From contig SYAR01000062.1 of NCBI GenBank assembly GCA_005787525.1, positions 1 through 33,956 of the forward strand: a stretch of DNA of 33,956 bases, in the 5' to 3' direction. Shown here piece after piece: positions 26,645 to 33,734 of this stretch. The stretch's first letter is position 1. Each line of letters begins with the position of its first letter. The position numbers and the translations under genes are program-made. The notes beneath the pieces were generated by a model that saw nothing but the letters and a program-made list of their open reading frames with translations, ran no database searches and was not told the DNA's origin. Source of the DNA: Rickettsiales bacterium (lineage in GTDB: Bacteria > Pseudomonadota > Alphaproteobacteria > Rickettsiales > UBA1997).

Positions 26645-27589
26645 TTAATTCATCGAATTCCTCAATAACTTTCTTAGGAATTTGAGGATTATTTTTTTAG
26701 ATTTGGCTTTGGATTTAGCTTCAGCGATTTTATAAGTGAGCCATAAAAATTTATCAACGAGACGATAAATTGAGACATTGTTATAAAGGCAATTATTTTC
26801 TTTAGATTCATAATTTTCAATTCTTGGAAAATCTACCCAATCATGGATTCTATCGGTTCCAGACAAAATCTTAGAATTAATTTTATCGTTTTTTAATTCT
26901 AAATTACCAATAAAATTATCAATCGATTCTTTAATTTTATCATAAGTTAATATATTTTTTACTGTATCATTTTTTAAATAACTTAATAGCAAATTATTAT
27001 TATCGCCTTTATGATTTCCGATTCCCAAATGTTCTTTAAGCATTTTTTTTGTATAATCGCAATTTTTACGATCATTATAATACTCATAAATTATCGTTCC
27101 AACCCTAACATTTAAATCATAAATTGGTAAGGGTTTGCAATTATTGCTCTCATTATGCCAATGAAAATATTTGCTAAAAAAAGATGTTTCTTTGCGAAGT
27201 TTAAGCACATTTTTTTTATTTTCATCTTCAATATTTTCAAGAACCATATTTACTGAATTTTCATCAAAATTTTTATTAAGATTATAAACAATTTCACTAA
27301 TACGATTTCTTGATGAAAGTTCGGTAGAATAAAGAGAATCTAAAAGAAAAACTTGTATTTTTGTATTTAAATTATTTTTACATTGCTCATTCCCCTTCTT
27401 AAAAATTTCATACAAAACTAAATCATTTTCGACATAATCGGCGTAAGAACCCCAAACTTTAACATAAAAATGCCTTAGAAAGTCAAGGGCTCCGACGCCA
27501 AAATCCTTCTCGTTCTTATAATTTTTTATTTTTTCAATCTCGGGATAAAATTTTATGAATTCTTTAAATTCTAGATCACTCTTTGTCAT
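26645..27589 (-). CDS. hypothetical protein, possibly OGG-like fold
   Basis: I do not recognise this 314-residue protein with confidence. It has no signal peptide or membrane helix, is rich in Lys, Asn and Glu, and ends in a basic tail (about 290-314, several Lys/Arg). The segment TSFFSKYFHWHNE ... LPIYDLNV (135-161) recalls the SKxLHF ... PIYDxxV pattern I associate with small proteins of the 8-oxoguanine-glycosylase-like fold. That is a pattern impression, not a demonstrated homology. The ATG at 27587-27589 is the only good start. The gene lies inside the block bounded by the two ispH 3' ends, next to an effector-like gene, so it may be mobile cargo. Confidence 0.6.
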   Translation of the reverse strand: MTKSDLEFKEFIKFYPEIEKIKNYKNEKDFGVGALDFLRHFYVKVWGSYADYVENDLVLYEIFKKGNEQCKNNLNTKIQVFLLDSLYSTELSSRNRISEIVYNLNKNFDENSVNMVLENIEDENKKNVLKLRKETSFFSKYFHWHNESNNCKPLPIYDLNVRVGTIIYEYYNDRKNCDYTKKMLKEHLGIGNHKGDNNNLLLSYLKNDTVKNILTYDKIKESIDNFIGNLELKNDKINSKILSGTDRIHDWVDFPRIENYESKENNCLYNNVSIYRLVDKFLWLTYKIAEAKSKAKSKKIILKFLRKLLRNSMN

Positions 27590-27945
27590 AATTTTAATTT
27601 AAGTTAAAAAATAAATTTGTTTATAGCAAAAAACATAAAATAAAATTAATAAGATGCATTTTTTGTCTCTAATATTGTAGCTTCTTATTCAAAAAATTAT
27701 TTTCCCAAATGGCTTTTAAGGGCATTGATAGAAATTGCCTACCGATAATAATATCAAGATTTTACTTGGTTTAGTTTGGTTTTTAAAATAAGAAATTATT
27801 CCCACGCTTGTTAAAGCTCAAACTCTTTCTTTCTTGATTTTAAGCAAATTCATTTACTAATGCTCAAAATATTTCAAACTCCTGTTAAATTTTTTCCATC
27901 ATTATAAGTTATTATTTTGTGTTATAAATTAACACAAAATAATAT
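27590..27945. other. divergent intergenic region, 356 bp
   Basis: This region separates the unrecognised minus-strand gene from the second ankyrin-type gene. No open frame or RNA gene is evident. The only distinct element is the 15-bp inverted repeat at its right edge, next to the start codon at 27946. Promoters for both genes presumably lie here, but several TATAAT-like boxes are expected by chance at this A/T content and I do not choose one. Confidence 0.4.
27910..27944. promoter_or_regulatory. perfect 15-bp inverted repeat abutting a start codon
   Basis: tattattttgtgtta (27910-27924) and its exact reverse complement taacacaaaataata (27930-27944) are separated by 5 nt. The right arm ends one base before the ATG of the ankyrin/protease-like gene at 27946. 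As DNA it could be an operator for a dimeric repressor; as RNA it would form a 15-bp hairpin covering the ribosome-binding region, and no Shine-Dalgarno sequence is visible otherwise. Confidence 0.55.
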
Positions 27946-29619
27946 ATGCACAATTCAATTCCAAATATAGATATTTCAGAAAATGATTTTTTTAATCTTA
28001 TTGAAAAAAATAATTTAGAAATGTTGTCTACAGCAATTGAATCAAATCCTGATTTAGTTGATGCACAACACTCTGAAACAGGTTTAAGTGCCATATTTTT
28101 TGCAATAAAATTTAACAAAATTGATGTATTAAAATTATTATTGGAATCCGAAGAGGGTCTCCTTGATAGCAAAAATGAAGAAGGCTATAATCCAATTTTT
28201 TATGCAATCTCTCAAAATAATACTGAAGCCGTTTTAGCTATATTAAATATAGATCCAAGTGAATTGAGTCGTGAAAACTTTGATAATATAAATCCAATAA
28301 ATTTTGCGATTAACAATACAAAATCTGAAATTATAATTGCAATTCATGATTTCTATAATAGTAATGATATTGCTAAAAAATTAGATCCAGAAATTAGTGA
28401 GAAAATTTTTTTTAAAGTTTTAAAAAAGTTTTGTGAATTTGAAAATGTTTATAAATTTCAAGATGATTTGCTAAGCGTTCTTAATCATCTATATAAAAAA
28501 AATTTTGAATCTGAAACTGAATTAACCGAAAGTCAAACCAAAAATATTAAAGTTTTTTTTGAAAATTTTATGCTAATAAATTTAGCTATTTTTGGCAATT
28601 TAGGCACCAAAGAAGTTTTTTTCAGAAACTTGCTTAATAAATTAATTATACAATCGGATGATTCTAAAGATCTTTTTCAAACTTTACAATTAGAACTCAA
28701 TAAGCACATCAATGATTTTAGCTCACCAATTGTAATTAATGATAAAAAATATTATGTTTTTGATTCTGATTTATCAGATCACTCATCTTTTTTTATTTTT
28801 CATGTAGATTTAGAAAATAAAATTGAAGCCATTACTTATATCGATGGTAGCCAAGACCATTCGCAAGTTAATTCTGATGGTTATGTATTTGGAGCACGGA
28901 CTTTTAAATTGAATCAAAAACTAGATTTTACCAAAGATTTGTTTGAAACTTTCATGACTCAGCTTGATAAAAAAGATGCGGAATATTTACGAAATAAACT
29001 TAATAGCATCACAATTGGCGAGCAAAAATTTTCAGACCTATCTCAAGATCAATCAATTTTGACAAAAAATCAAGATCGAGGCAATTGTATCTTCAAATCT
29101 AACATGATTTTGTTAAGATTTTTTGCAGAAAATTCATTAAATTCACAGATATCGGAGAGCCTCCAAGATGAATATAGAGAATATAAAACTCAACTAAAAA
29201 TTCAGGCTTTTAAGAATTTGTTTAGATTAAGAGATTCTCTTGATAGTAGTAGCAACTTGGATAATTTTTTAATGAGACAAATTGAAGATGTGGTTGAAAA
29301 TTCTAAAATCAAATTACTTGAAAAAATCAGTACAAAAACCTCACCAAAAGAATTAAAGATTTTAAATAAAATTTTAGCAACAATTGATGAAAAAAAAATT
29401 CATAGAGTTGAAAAAAGGAAAAGCACCGACACTGAATTATTAACCCCAATTTCTAAAAAAACACTTTCAATGAGTGGCGATGATCTCGAAAGAATTCTAC
29501 CTGATTTAAGCTCTGAACTTACACCTAAAACCGAAATAAAACAAAAATTAGAACCACATCCTGACTCTAGGAATCCAACGATTTTAGATTTTTCACCAAA
29601 TTCCGTTGCCAAAATTTAA
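27946..29619 (+). CDS. ankyrin-type protein with putative CE-clan-like cysteine protease domain (paralogue)
   Basis: This 557-residue protein is a paralogue of the product of 2820-4283. Ankyrin-like repeats occupy about 11-135 (GLSAIFFAIKFNKIDVLKLLL, YNPIFYAISQNNTEAVLAIL, INPINFAINNTKSEI). A helical middle part follows, then the shared domain: His279 in SDHSSFFIFHV, Asp300 in YIDG, Gln376 and Cys381 in NQDRGNCIFKS. Spacings His-to-Asp (21) and Gln-to-Cys (5) equal those in the first copy, while the Asp-to-Gln distance differs (76 against 82), as expected for a loop. The C-terminus is Ser/Lys/Pro-rich. A secreted deubiquitinase- or acetyltransferase-like effector is inferred. The gene sits in the block flanked by ispH 3' ends and has a perfect 15-bp inverted repeat right before its ATG. 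Confidence 0.62.
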   Translation: MHNSIPNIDISENDFFNLIEKNNLEMLSTAIESNPDLVDAQHSETGLSAIFFAIKFNKIDVLKLLLESEEGLLDSKNEEGYNPIFYAISQNNTEAVLAILNIDPSELSRENFDNINPINFAINNTKSEIIIAIHDFYNSNDIAKKLDPEISEKIFFKVLKKFCEFENVYKFQDDLLSVLNHLYKKNFESETELTESQTKNIKVFFENFMLINLAIFGNLGTKEVFFRNLLNKLIIQSDDSKDLFQTLQLELNKHINDFSSPIVINDKKYYVFDSDLSDHSSFFIFHVDLENKIEAITYIDGSQDHSQVNSDGYVFGARTFKLNQKLDFTKDLFETFMTQLDKKDAEYLRNKLNSITIGEQKFSDLSQDQSILTKNQDRGNCIFKSNMILLRFFAENSLNSQISESLQDEYREYKTQLKIQAFKNLFRLRDSLDSSSNLDNFLMRQIEDVVENSKIKLLEKISTKTSPKELKILNKILATIDEKKIHRVEKRKSTDTELLTPISKKTLSMSGDDLERILPDLSSELTPKTEIKQKLEPHPDSRNPTILDFSPNSVAKI

Positions 29620-29626
29620 ATCAAAT

Positions 29627-29658
29627 TTGCTTTTAAATTTTTAAAAAAATTTAAGCAA
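29627..29658 (+). terminator. hairpin after the second ankyrin-type gene
   Basis: Arms ttgc(tt)ttaaattt and aaatttaagcaa can pair over 12 bp with a 2-nt bulge, 8 nt after the stop codon. No T-run follows, so termination is uncertain; it may only protect the 3' end. Confidence 0.3.
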
Positions 29659-29748
29659 TATTGCGTTGAGTAAATAACAAAATCTTGCCGAAAATATTCA
29701 ATTAAAACCAATATTAAGTTTCGCTATTTTCTTTAATAAAATAACAAA

Positions 29749-29913
29749 TTAAGAGAAATATTTGCTAAGAGGCACAACAACTTCTTGTGGAGAAATTCCT
29801 GAAATGATATTATTTGTTAAACCCCCTTGCCCCAACTCTAAGTAGTCTAATAATAGCTCTCAACTTTGTAAAAAAACTAATAATGTTGAAAAGTAATCTG
29901 GTGCCTTTTTCAT
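29749..29913 (-). pseudogene. small broken reading frame coupled to ispH
   Basis: The frame begins with an ATG (29911-29913) overlapping the ispH stop as ATGA and runs 54 codons to a TAA at 29749-29751. A single in-frame TGA at codon 18 (29860-29862) interrupts it. The second part, containing NNIISGISPQEVVVPLSKYFS, looks protein-like; SPQEVVVP resembles the end of PglZ-type / alkaline-phosphatase-superfamily domains, but this is only a pattern impression. TGA is a genuine stop elsewhere in the window, so read-through as Trp is unlikely. I take it as a decayed gene remnant. The other intergenic sequence between 29620 and 29909 holds nothing else recognisable apart from the hairpin. Confidence 0.35.
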
Positions 29914-30842
29914 TTTCTCACCTTCTTTGGTAATATAAAAAATGTATTTTCTTCGATGCCATTCATGTCGAAAACTCCGACCTCTTTTTGCGAAATTTCT
30001 TTGATTTTTAAAATGACCTCCTGAACTAGAACTTCAGGTGCCGAAGCTCCTGCCGTTAGCCCAATTTTATCAACATTTTCGAACCATTTTTCTTCAATAT
30101 CTTGTGCCCCATTTATTAAATAAGAATTAAGTCCCGATTCCTCTCCCAAATCGCGCAAGCGATTGGAATTTGAAGAATTTTGGGCACCGATTACCAACAA
30201 AATATCAACAATTTTGCACAAATCGCGCACCGCATCTTGGCGGTTTTGCGTCGCATAACAAATATCTTTCGTCGCCAAACCTTTTTGCAAAGTTGGAAAA
30301 CGATTTTCCAAAATTTCGACGATTTTTTTGGTGTCGTCAACGCTCAAAGTTGTTTGCGAAACATAAGCAATTTTTTCGGGATGTTGAATTTGAATATTGC
30401 GCGCATCTTCTTCATTCGTCACCAAAATAACTGGTTTTTTGACGCGTCCTCTCGTGCCTTCAACCTCAGGGTGTCCGCGATGCCCAATCAAAATAATTTC
30501 GTAATCTTCTTCTTCATATTTTTTGGCTTCACGATGGACTTTACTAACTAATGGACAAGTGGCGTCGATAACGTCCAATCCCCGATTCAAAGCGTCTTCT
30601 TCAACCTTATCGGAAACGCCGTGAGCTGAAAAAATGGTGATGGCGCCGACTGGTATTTGTTCAACTTCATTGACAAAAATCGCGCCTTTTTTACGCAAAG
30701 ATTCGACGACAAATTTATTATGAACGATTTCGTGGCGGACATAGACGGGCGTCCCGAATTTTTCGATGGCTTTTTCGACGGTTTCAATGGCGCGAGTAAC
30801 TCCGGCACAAAATCCGCGTGGTTTTGCAAGAATAATTTCCAT
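29910..30842 (-). CDS. ispH: 4-hydroxy-3-methylbut-2-enyl diphosphate reductase
   Basis: IspH makes IPP and DMAPP in the last step of the MEP isoprenoid pathway, using an iron-sulfur cluster. From the ATG at 30842 the protein is 310 residues with cluster cysteines Cys12 (RGFCAGV), Cys96 (DATCPLV) and Cys195 (DICYATQ). Substrate residues His41, His74 and Glu126 (HPEVEGT) and the NSSNS loop are in place. A TTG three codons upstream is possible, but MEIILAKPRGFCAG is the family start. It lies 11 bp after nadA, as the last intact gene of trpS-nadA-ispH. Its final 33 codons are duplicated at 26451-26552. Confidence 0.97.
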   Translation of the reverse strand: MEIILAKPRGFCAGVTRAIETVEKAIEKFGTPVYVRHEIVHNKFVVESLRKKGAIFVNEVEQIPVGAITIFSAHGVSDKVEEDALNRGLDVIDATCPLVSKVHREAKKYEEEDYEIILIGHRGHPEVEGTRGRVKKPVILVTNEEDARNIQIQHPEKIAYVSQTTLSVDDTKKIVEILENRFPTLQKGLATKDICYATQNRQDAVRDLCKIVDILLVIGAQNSSNSNRLRDLGEESGLNSYLINGAQDIEEKWFENVDKIGLTAGASAPEVLVQEVILKIKEISQKEVGVFDMNGIEENTFFILPKKVRK

Positions 30843-30853
30843 AATTTTCAAAT

Positions 30854-31810
30854 TTACGACATTTCTAACATTTTAACTAAAGGCTGGCACGCCTTTATTA
30901 TCAAGCTTTCCGACAATTCAATTTCGCCACCAAATTTTGCCGAATTACCATATTTCATCACTTCATATAATTTTTCTAAATTATTTAATTGCATGTAAGG
31001 GCAATTGTTGCAAGAACTACAGCCTGAAGTGTTTATGAAAGGACAATCATAAAATTTTCCGAGCGGATTAATTTTTTTCATTTGGTGAATGATGTGCGGT
31101 TCGGTCAAAACAATAAACTCCGAGCCTTGATTTTTCTTGGCAAAATCGATCAAAGACGAAGTCGAGCCGATGTGATTGGCGTATTTTAACAATGCTTCGG
31201 GACATTCGGGATGAGCGATTACCAAGGCTTGCGGGTGATTTGCAATAAGTTTAACTAATTCTTTTTCACTAAATTGTTCGTGAACAATGCAACTACCATT
31301 CCACAAAATCATCTTACGCCCCGTTTGCTTTTCAATGAATCTTCCCAAATGTTGGTCGGGCGCAAAAATAATTTCTTGATCGCGCGGAAGTTGTTCGATA
31401 ATTTTTTTGGCATTGGTTGAAGTGACGATAATGTCGGACAAAGCCTTGATTTCGGCGGAGCAATTGATGTAAGTAATCGCGATTGCATTTGGATGCAATT
31501 TGCGAAATTTGGAAAAATCGTGAGGCTTGCATGAATCTTCAAGACTACAGCCCGCTTTAAAATCAGGGATTAAAACTTTTTTTTGCGGTGATAAAATTTT
31601 GGCAACTTCGGCCATAAATTTTACGCCACAAAAAATAATTTCATCGGCATTGGTTTTGGAGGCTTGACGCGATAAATCAAGCGAATCGCCGACAAAATCC
31701 GCGATATCTTGAATTTCAGAATCTTGATAAAAATGCGCCAAAATTACGGCGTTGCGTTCTTTTTTGAGTTTTAAAATTTCGTGCTCGAGATTTGCTGGAA
31801 TTGAGTTCAT
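30854..31810 (-). CDS. nadA: quinolinate synthase
   Basis: NadA condenses iminoaspartate with dihydroxyacetone phosphate to quinolinate in de novo NAD synthesis and carries a [4Fe-4S] cluster. The 318-residue protein has the three expected cysteine positions: Cys88 (KAGCSLEDS), Cys174 (NGSCIVHE) and Cys270 in the C-terminal CSSCNNC group (264-270). It also has [17 protein letters not shown] and PDQHLG. nadB and nadC are not in the window. The ATG at 31810 is 3 bp after the trpS stop, so the two are cotranscribed. De novo NAD synthesis, if complete elsewhere, would be a mark of limited host dependence for this cofactor. Confidence 0.96.
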   Translation of the reverse strand: MNSIPANLEHEILKLKKERNAVILAHFYQDSEIQDIADFVGDSLDLSRQASKTNADEIIFCGVKFMAEVAKILSPQKKVLIPDFKAGCSLEDSCKPHDFSKFRKLHPNAIAITYINCSAEIKALSDIIVTSTNAKKIIEQLPRDQEIIFAPDQHLGRFIEKQTGRKMILWNGSCIVHEQFSEKELVKLIANHPQALVIAHPECPEALLKYANHIGSTSSLIDFAKKNQGSEFIVLTEPHIIHQMKKINPLGKFYDCPFINTSGCSSCNNCPYMQLNNLEKLYEVMKYGNSAKFGGEIELSESLIIKACQPLVKMLEMS

Positions 31811-31813
31811 ATT

Positions 31814-32809
31814 CTAGTTAAGTCCAATTATTTTATAAACATCATCTTTAGTTTTAGAAGCGATTTGCTTGGCATAAAACCTACCTTCTTGTAAAATTTT
31901 TTGTAAATAAATTTTATCATCAAGAAGTTGAGAAATTTTTGTTGAGATGGGCTGAAGGCTTGCTATTAAAAGATCTGCGAGATCTTGTTTAAATTTTCCA
32001 TAACCCGAATTTTCATATTCGAAAGCGATTTGTTGCGGAGTTTTTTTTGCAAAAACTGCAAAAATATTAAGTAAATTGTAAATTTCGGGACGCGATTCGT
32101 CATAAGCGATTGTAGTTGCCGAATCAGTTTTTGATTTTTTAATTTTTTTCAAAATTTCGTCGGCGGAGTCGTTTAAATTTATGCGTGAAATTTCCGAAAC
32201 ATCGGATTTGCTCATTTTTTTAGTGCCGTCTTGAAGCGACATAATGCGCTTAACTTCGTTAATAATCAACGGTTCGGGCAATTTAAAATATGGCGTTTTA
32301 TAACGACGATTAAAGGCTCCCGCTAAATCACGAGTGAGTTCTAAATGTTGTTTTTGATCTTCGCCGACGGGCACCAAATCAGCGTTGTAGAGCAAAATAT
32401 CCGACGCCATCAAAACTGGATAAGAATATAAACCGAGATTGGCGTTTTTGTTTTCTTGCTCAATTTCTCCGCCAATTTTATCTTTAAATTGCGTCATGCG
32501 ATTTAGCCAACCCATTGGGGTTAAAGTGCCGAGAACCCACGCCAATTCGGCATGCTCGCTCACTTCGCTTTGCACAAATATTTTTGATTTTTGCGGATCA
32601 AGCCCGCAAGCTAGATAAGTTGCAACGGCGATCAAAACATTATTTTCAAGCTCTAACGGGTTTTGTTCGACGGTGATGGCGTGCAAATTCATGACGCCAA
32701 ACAGACATTGATGATTAGCTTGCAGATCAAGCCAATTAAGGATCGCACCCAAATAATTGCCGAGATGCAAATTGCCAGTAGGTTGTATTCCCGAAAAAAC
32801 TTTTTTCAA
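31814..32809 (-). CDS. trpS: tryptophanyl-tRNA synthetase
   Basis: TrpS charges tRNA-Trp. The 331-residue class I synthetase carries the HIGH-type motif PTGNLHLGN (10-18), GEDQKQHLELTRDLA (149-163) and KMSKS (198-202); length is normal. The start is a TTG at 32809, which gives the family's usual beginning MKKVFSGIQPTG; no ATG is nearby. It is the first gene of the trpS-nadA-ispH run. The start lies 53 bp from the divergent RNase P RNA 5' end, so the two promoters must be closely packed. Confidence 0.96.
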   Translation of the reverse strand: MKKVFSGIQPTGNLHLGNYLGAILNWLDLQANHQCLFGVMNLHAITVEQNPLELENNVLIAVATYLACGLDPQKSKIFVQSEVSEHAELAWVLGTLTPMGWLNRMTQFKDKIGGEIEQENKNANLGLYSYPVLMASDILLYNADLVPVGEDQKQHLELTRDLAGAFNRRYKTPYFKLPEPLIINEVKRIMSLQDGTKKMSKSDVSEISRINLNDSADEILKKIKKSKTDSATTIAYDESRPEIYNLLNIFAVFAKKTPQQIAFEYENSGYGKFKQDLADLLIASLQPISTKISQLLDDKIYLQKILQEGRFYAKQIASKTKDDVYKIIGLN

Positions 32810-32826
32810 ATTAAAAATCTTTAAAG

Positions 32827-32854
32827 TTGCAAATGAATTGGGCTATTTTAGAAT
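32827..32854 (+). promoter_or_regulatory. sigma70-type promoter of rnpB
   Basis: TTGCAA (32827-32832) and TAGAAT (32849-32854) are separated by 16 nt, and the -10 box ends 7-8 nt before the base of helix P1 of the RNase P RNA. Position relative to the RNA 5' end makes this the best promoter in the window. Confidence 0.6.
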
Positions 32855-32861
32855 CAAAAAC

Positions 32862-33682
32862 TTGTAAGGCAAGTGGTTGGTCGCTGATTTTAATTTAAAG
32901 CAATTTAAATTTGAAAATCAGAGGAAAGTCCGGACTCCTAAAAAGCATGATACCGGCTAACGGCCGGCGAATTTTTTGGCGAAATTTTGCCTCGGCAAAA
33001 TTTTAAAAATTAATTTAGGGAAAGTGTCACAGAGAATATACTACCTTAAGCCTCAAGCAATTGAGGCTGTATTTGCTCTTCATTTTTTTAACGATAAGTT
33101 TTTTTATTAGCAAAAATTTGCTCAAAGTATTTTTAATAATTATGAGGCGCACAATTTTTTGAGAAGCGTAAGCGTACAAAAGTACGCGCGCATTCGAAAA
33201 TAAATTGAGCAACGAAGTAAGTATTAAAAAGACGAAGAGCAAACTCAAAGTATTTTTAATGATTGCGGAGACGCCAATTTTTTGAGAAGCGTTCATTTTT
33301 TTGAAAATTAAGTTGAGGAATTTTGCTCAAAGTATTTTTAACGATTGGCGAGGCGCACAATTTTTTGAGAAGCGCAAGCGTACAAAAGTACGCGCGCATT
33401 CGAAAATAAATTGAGCAACGAAGCCAGCGTTAAAAAGACGAAGAGCAAAGGGTGAGAGTGAAAATGTGAGGTAAGAGCTTACACTCTTTCGTGGTAACAC
33501 GGATTTGGAAAAACCCTATCTGGAGCAAGACCAAATAGAAATGGCAAGTTTTTATTAACAGGCATGCTTTTATGTCGCCATTTGGGTAGGTTGCTTGAGG
33601 TTGTCAGCAATGACAATCCTAGATGAATGACTGACGGTTGAGAAATCAATTACAGAATCCGGCTTATAGCTTGCCTTACATT
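32862..33682 (+). ncRNA. rnpB: RNase P RNA (M1), with large insertion
   Basis: This is the catalytic RNA that trims tRNA 5' leaders. Helix P1 is visible as a perfect 10-bp pairing of 32864-32873 with 33670-33679. The universal core is present: agaggaaagtccggactcc near 32922, cacagagaa, ggtgagagtg, gaggtaagagc, ggagcaagaccaaatag, ggttgcttgagg, and cctagatgaatgactg near the 3' end followed by acagaatccggcttata. The expected size is about 350-450 nt, but here it is about 820 nt. The excess is about 378 nt (33072-33449) located between the actacc and ggtgagagtg core strands, i.e. in or near helix P12, and made of palindromic repeats. All core regions around it look intact, so the RNA is probably functional with the insert retained or processed. 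End coordinates are accurate to a few bases only. Confidence 0.93.
33072..33449 (+). repeat. palindromic repeat cluster inserted in the RNase P RNA gene
   Basis: The insertion is bounded by 33072-33093 (tttgctcttc...ttaacg) and 33428-33449 (cgttaa...gaagagcaaa), reverse complements with two mismatches. They would extend P12 as a long stem. Inside are two nearly full copies of a unit of about 128 nt (33117-33243 and 33322-33449; about 93% identical by eye) and a shortened one (33244-33321). Each full unit is itself palindromic, closing on the hairpin gcgtac-aaaa-gtacgc. No coding capacity is evident in the units. They resemble in style the palindromic elements known from Rickettsia, but no sequence identity is claimed. 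Confidence 0.85.
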
Positions 33683-33734
33683 TCAAGCTAATTAAATTTA
33701 CATTTTAAGTAATTTTATTTCATTAAATTTTTTT

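Noticed and set aside
29860-29862. UGA read as tryptophan in this genome
   Set aside because: Intact genes such as ispH and the YihY gene end in TGA, and Trp in the conserved proteins is encoded by TGG, so code reassignment is not supported.
30170-30998. Several plus-strand frames opposite ispH and nadA
   Set aside because: Antisense shadows of conserved enzymes; no start context or recognisable domain.
33027-33296. Open frame of 89 codons on the minus strand across the rnpB insertion
   Set aside because: It arises from the palindromic repeats inside the RNase P RNA, lacks protein-like composition, and is antisense to a well-supported RNA gene.
33072-33449. CRISPR array or group I/II intron in rnpB
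   Set aside because: There are only two to three long palindromic units without uniform short repeats and spacers, and no intron core or encoded protein is visible.
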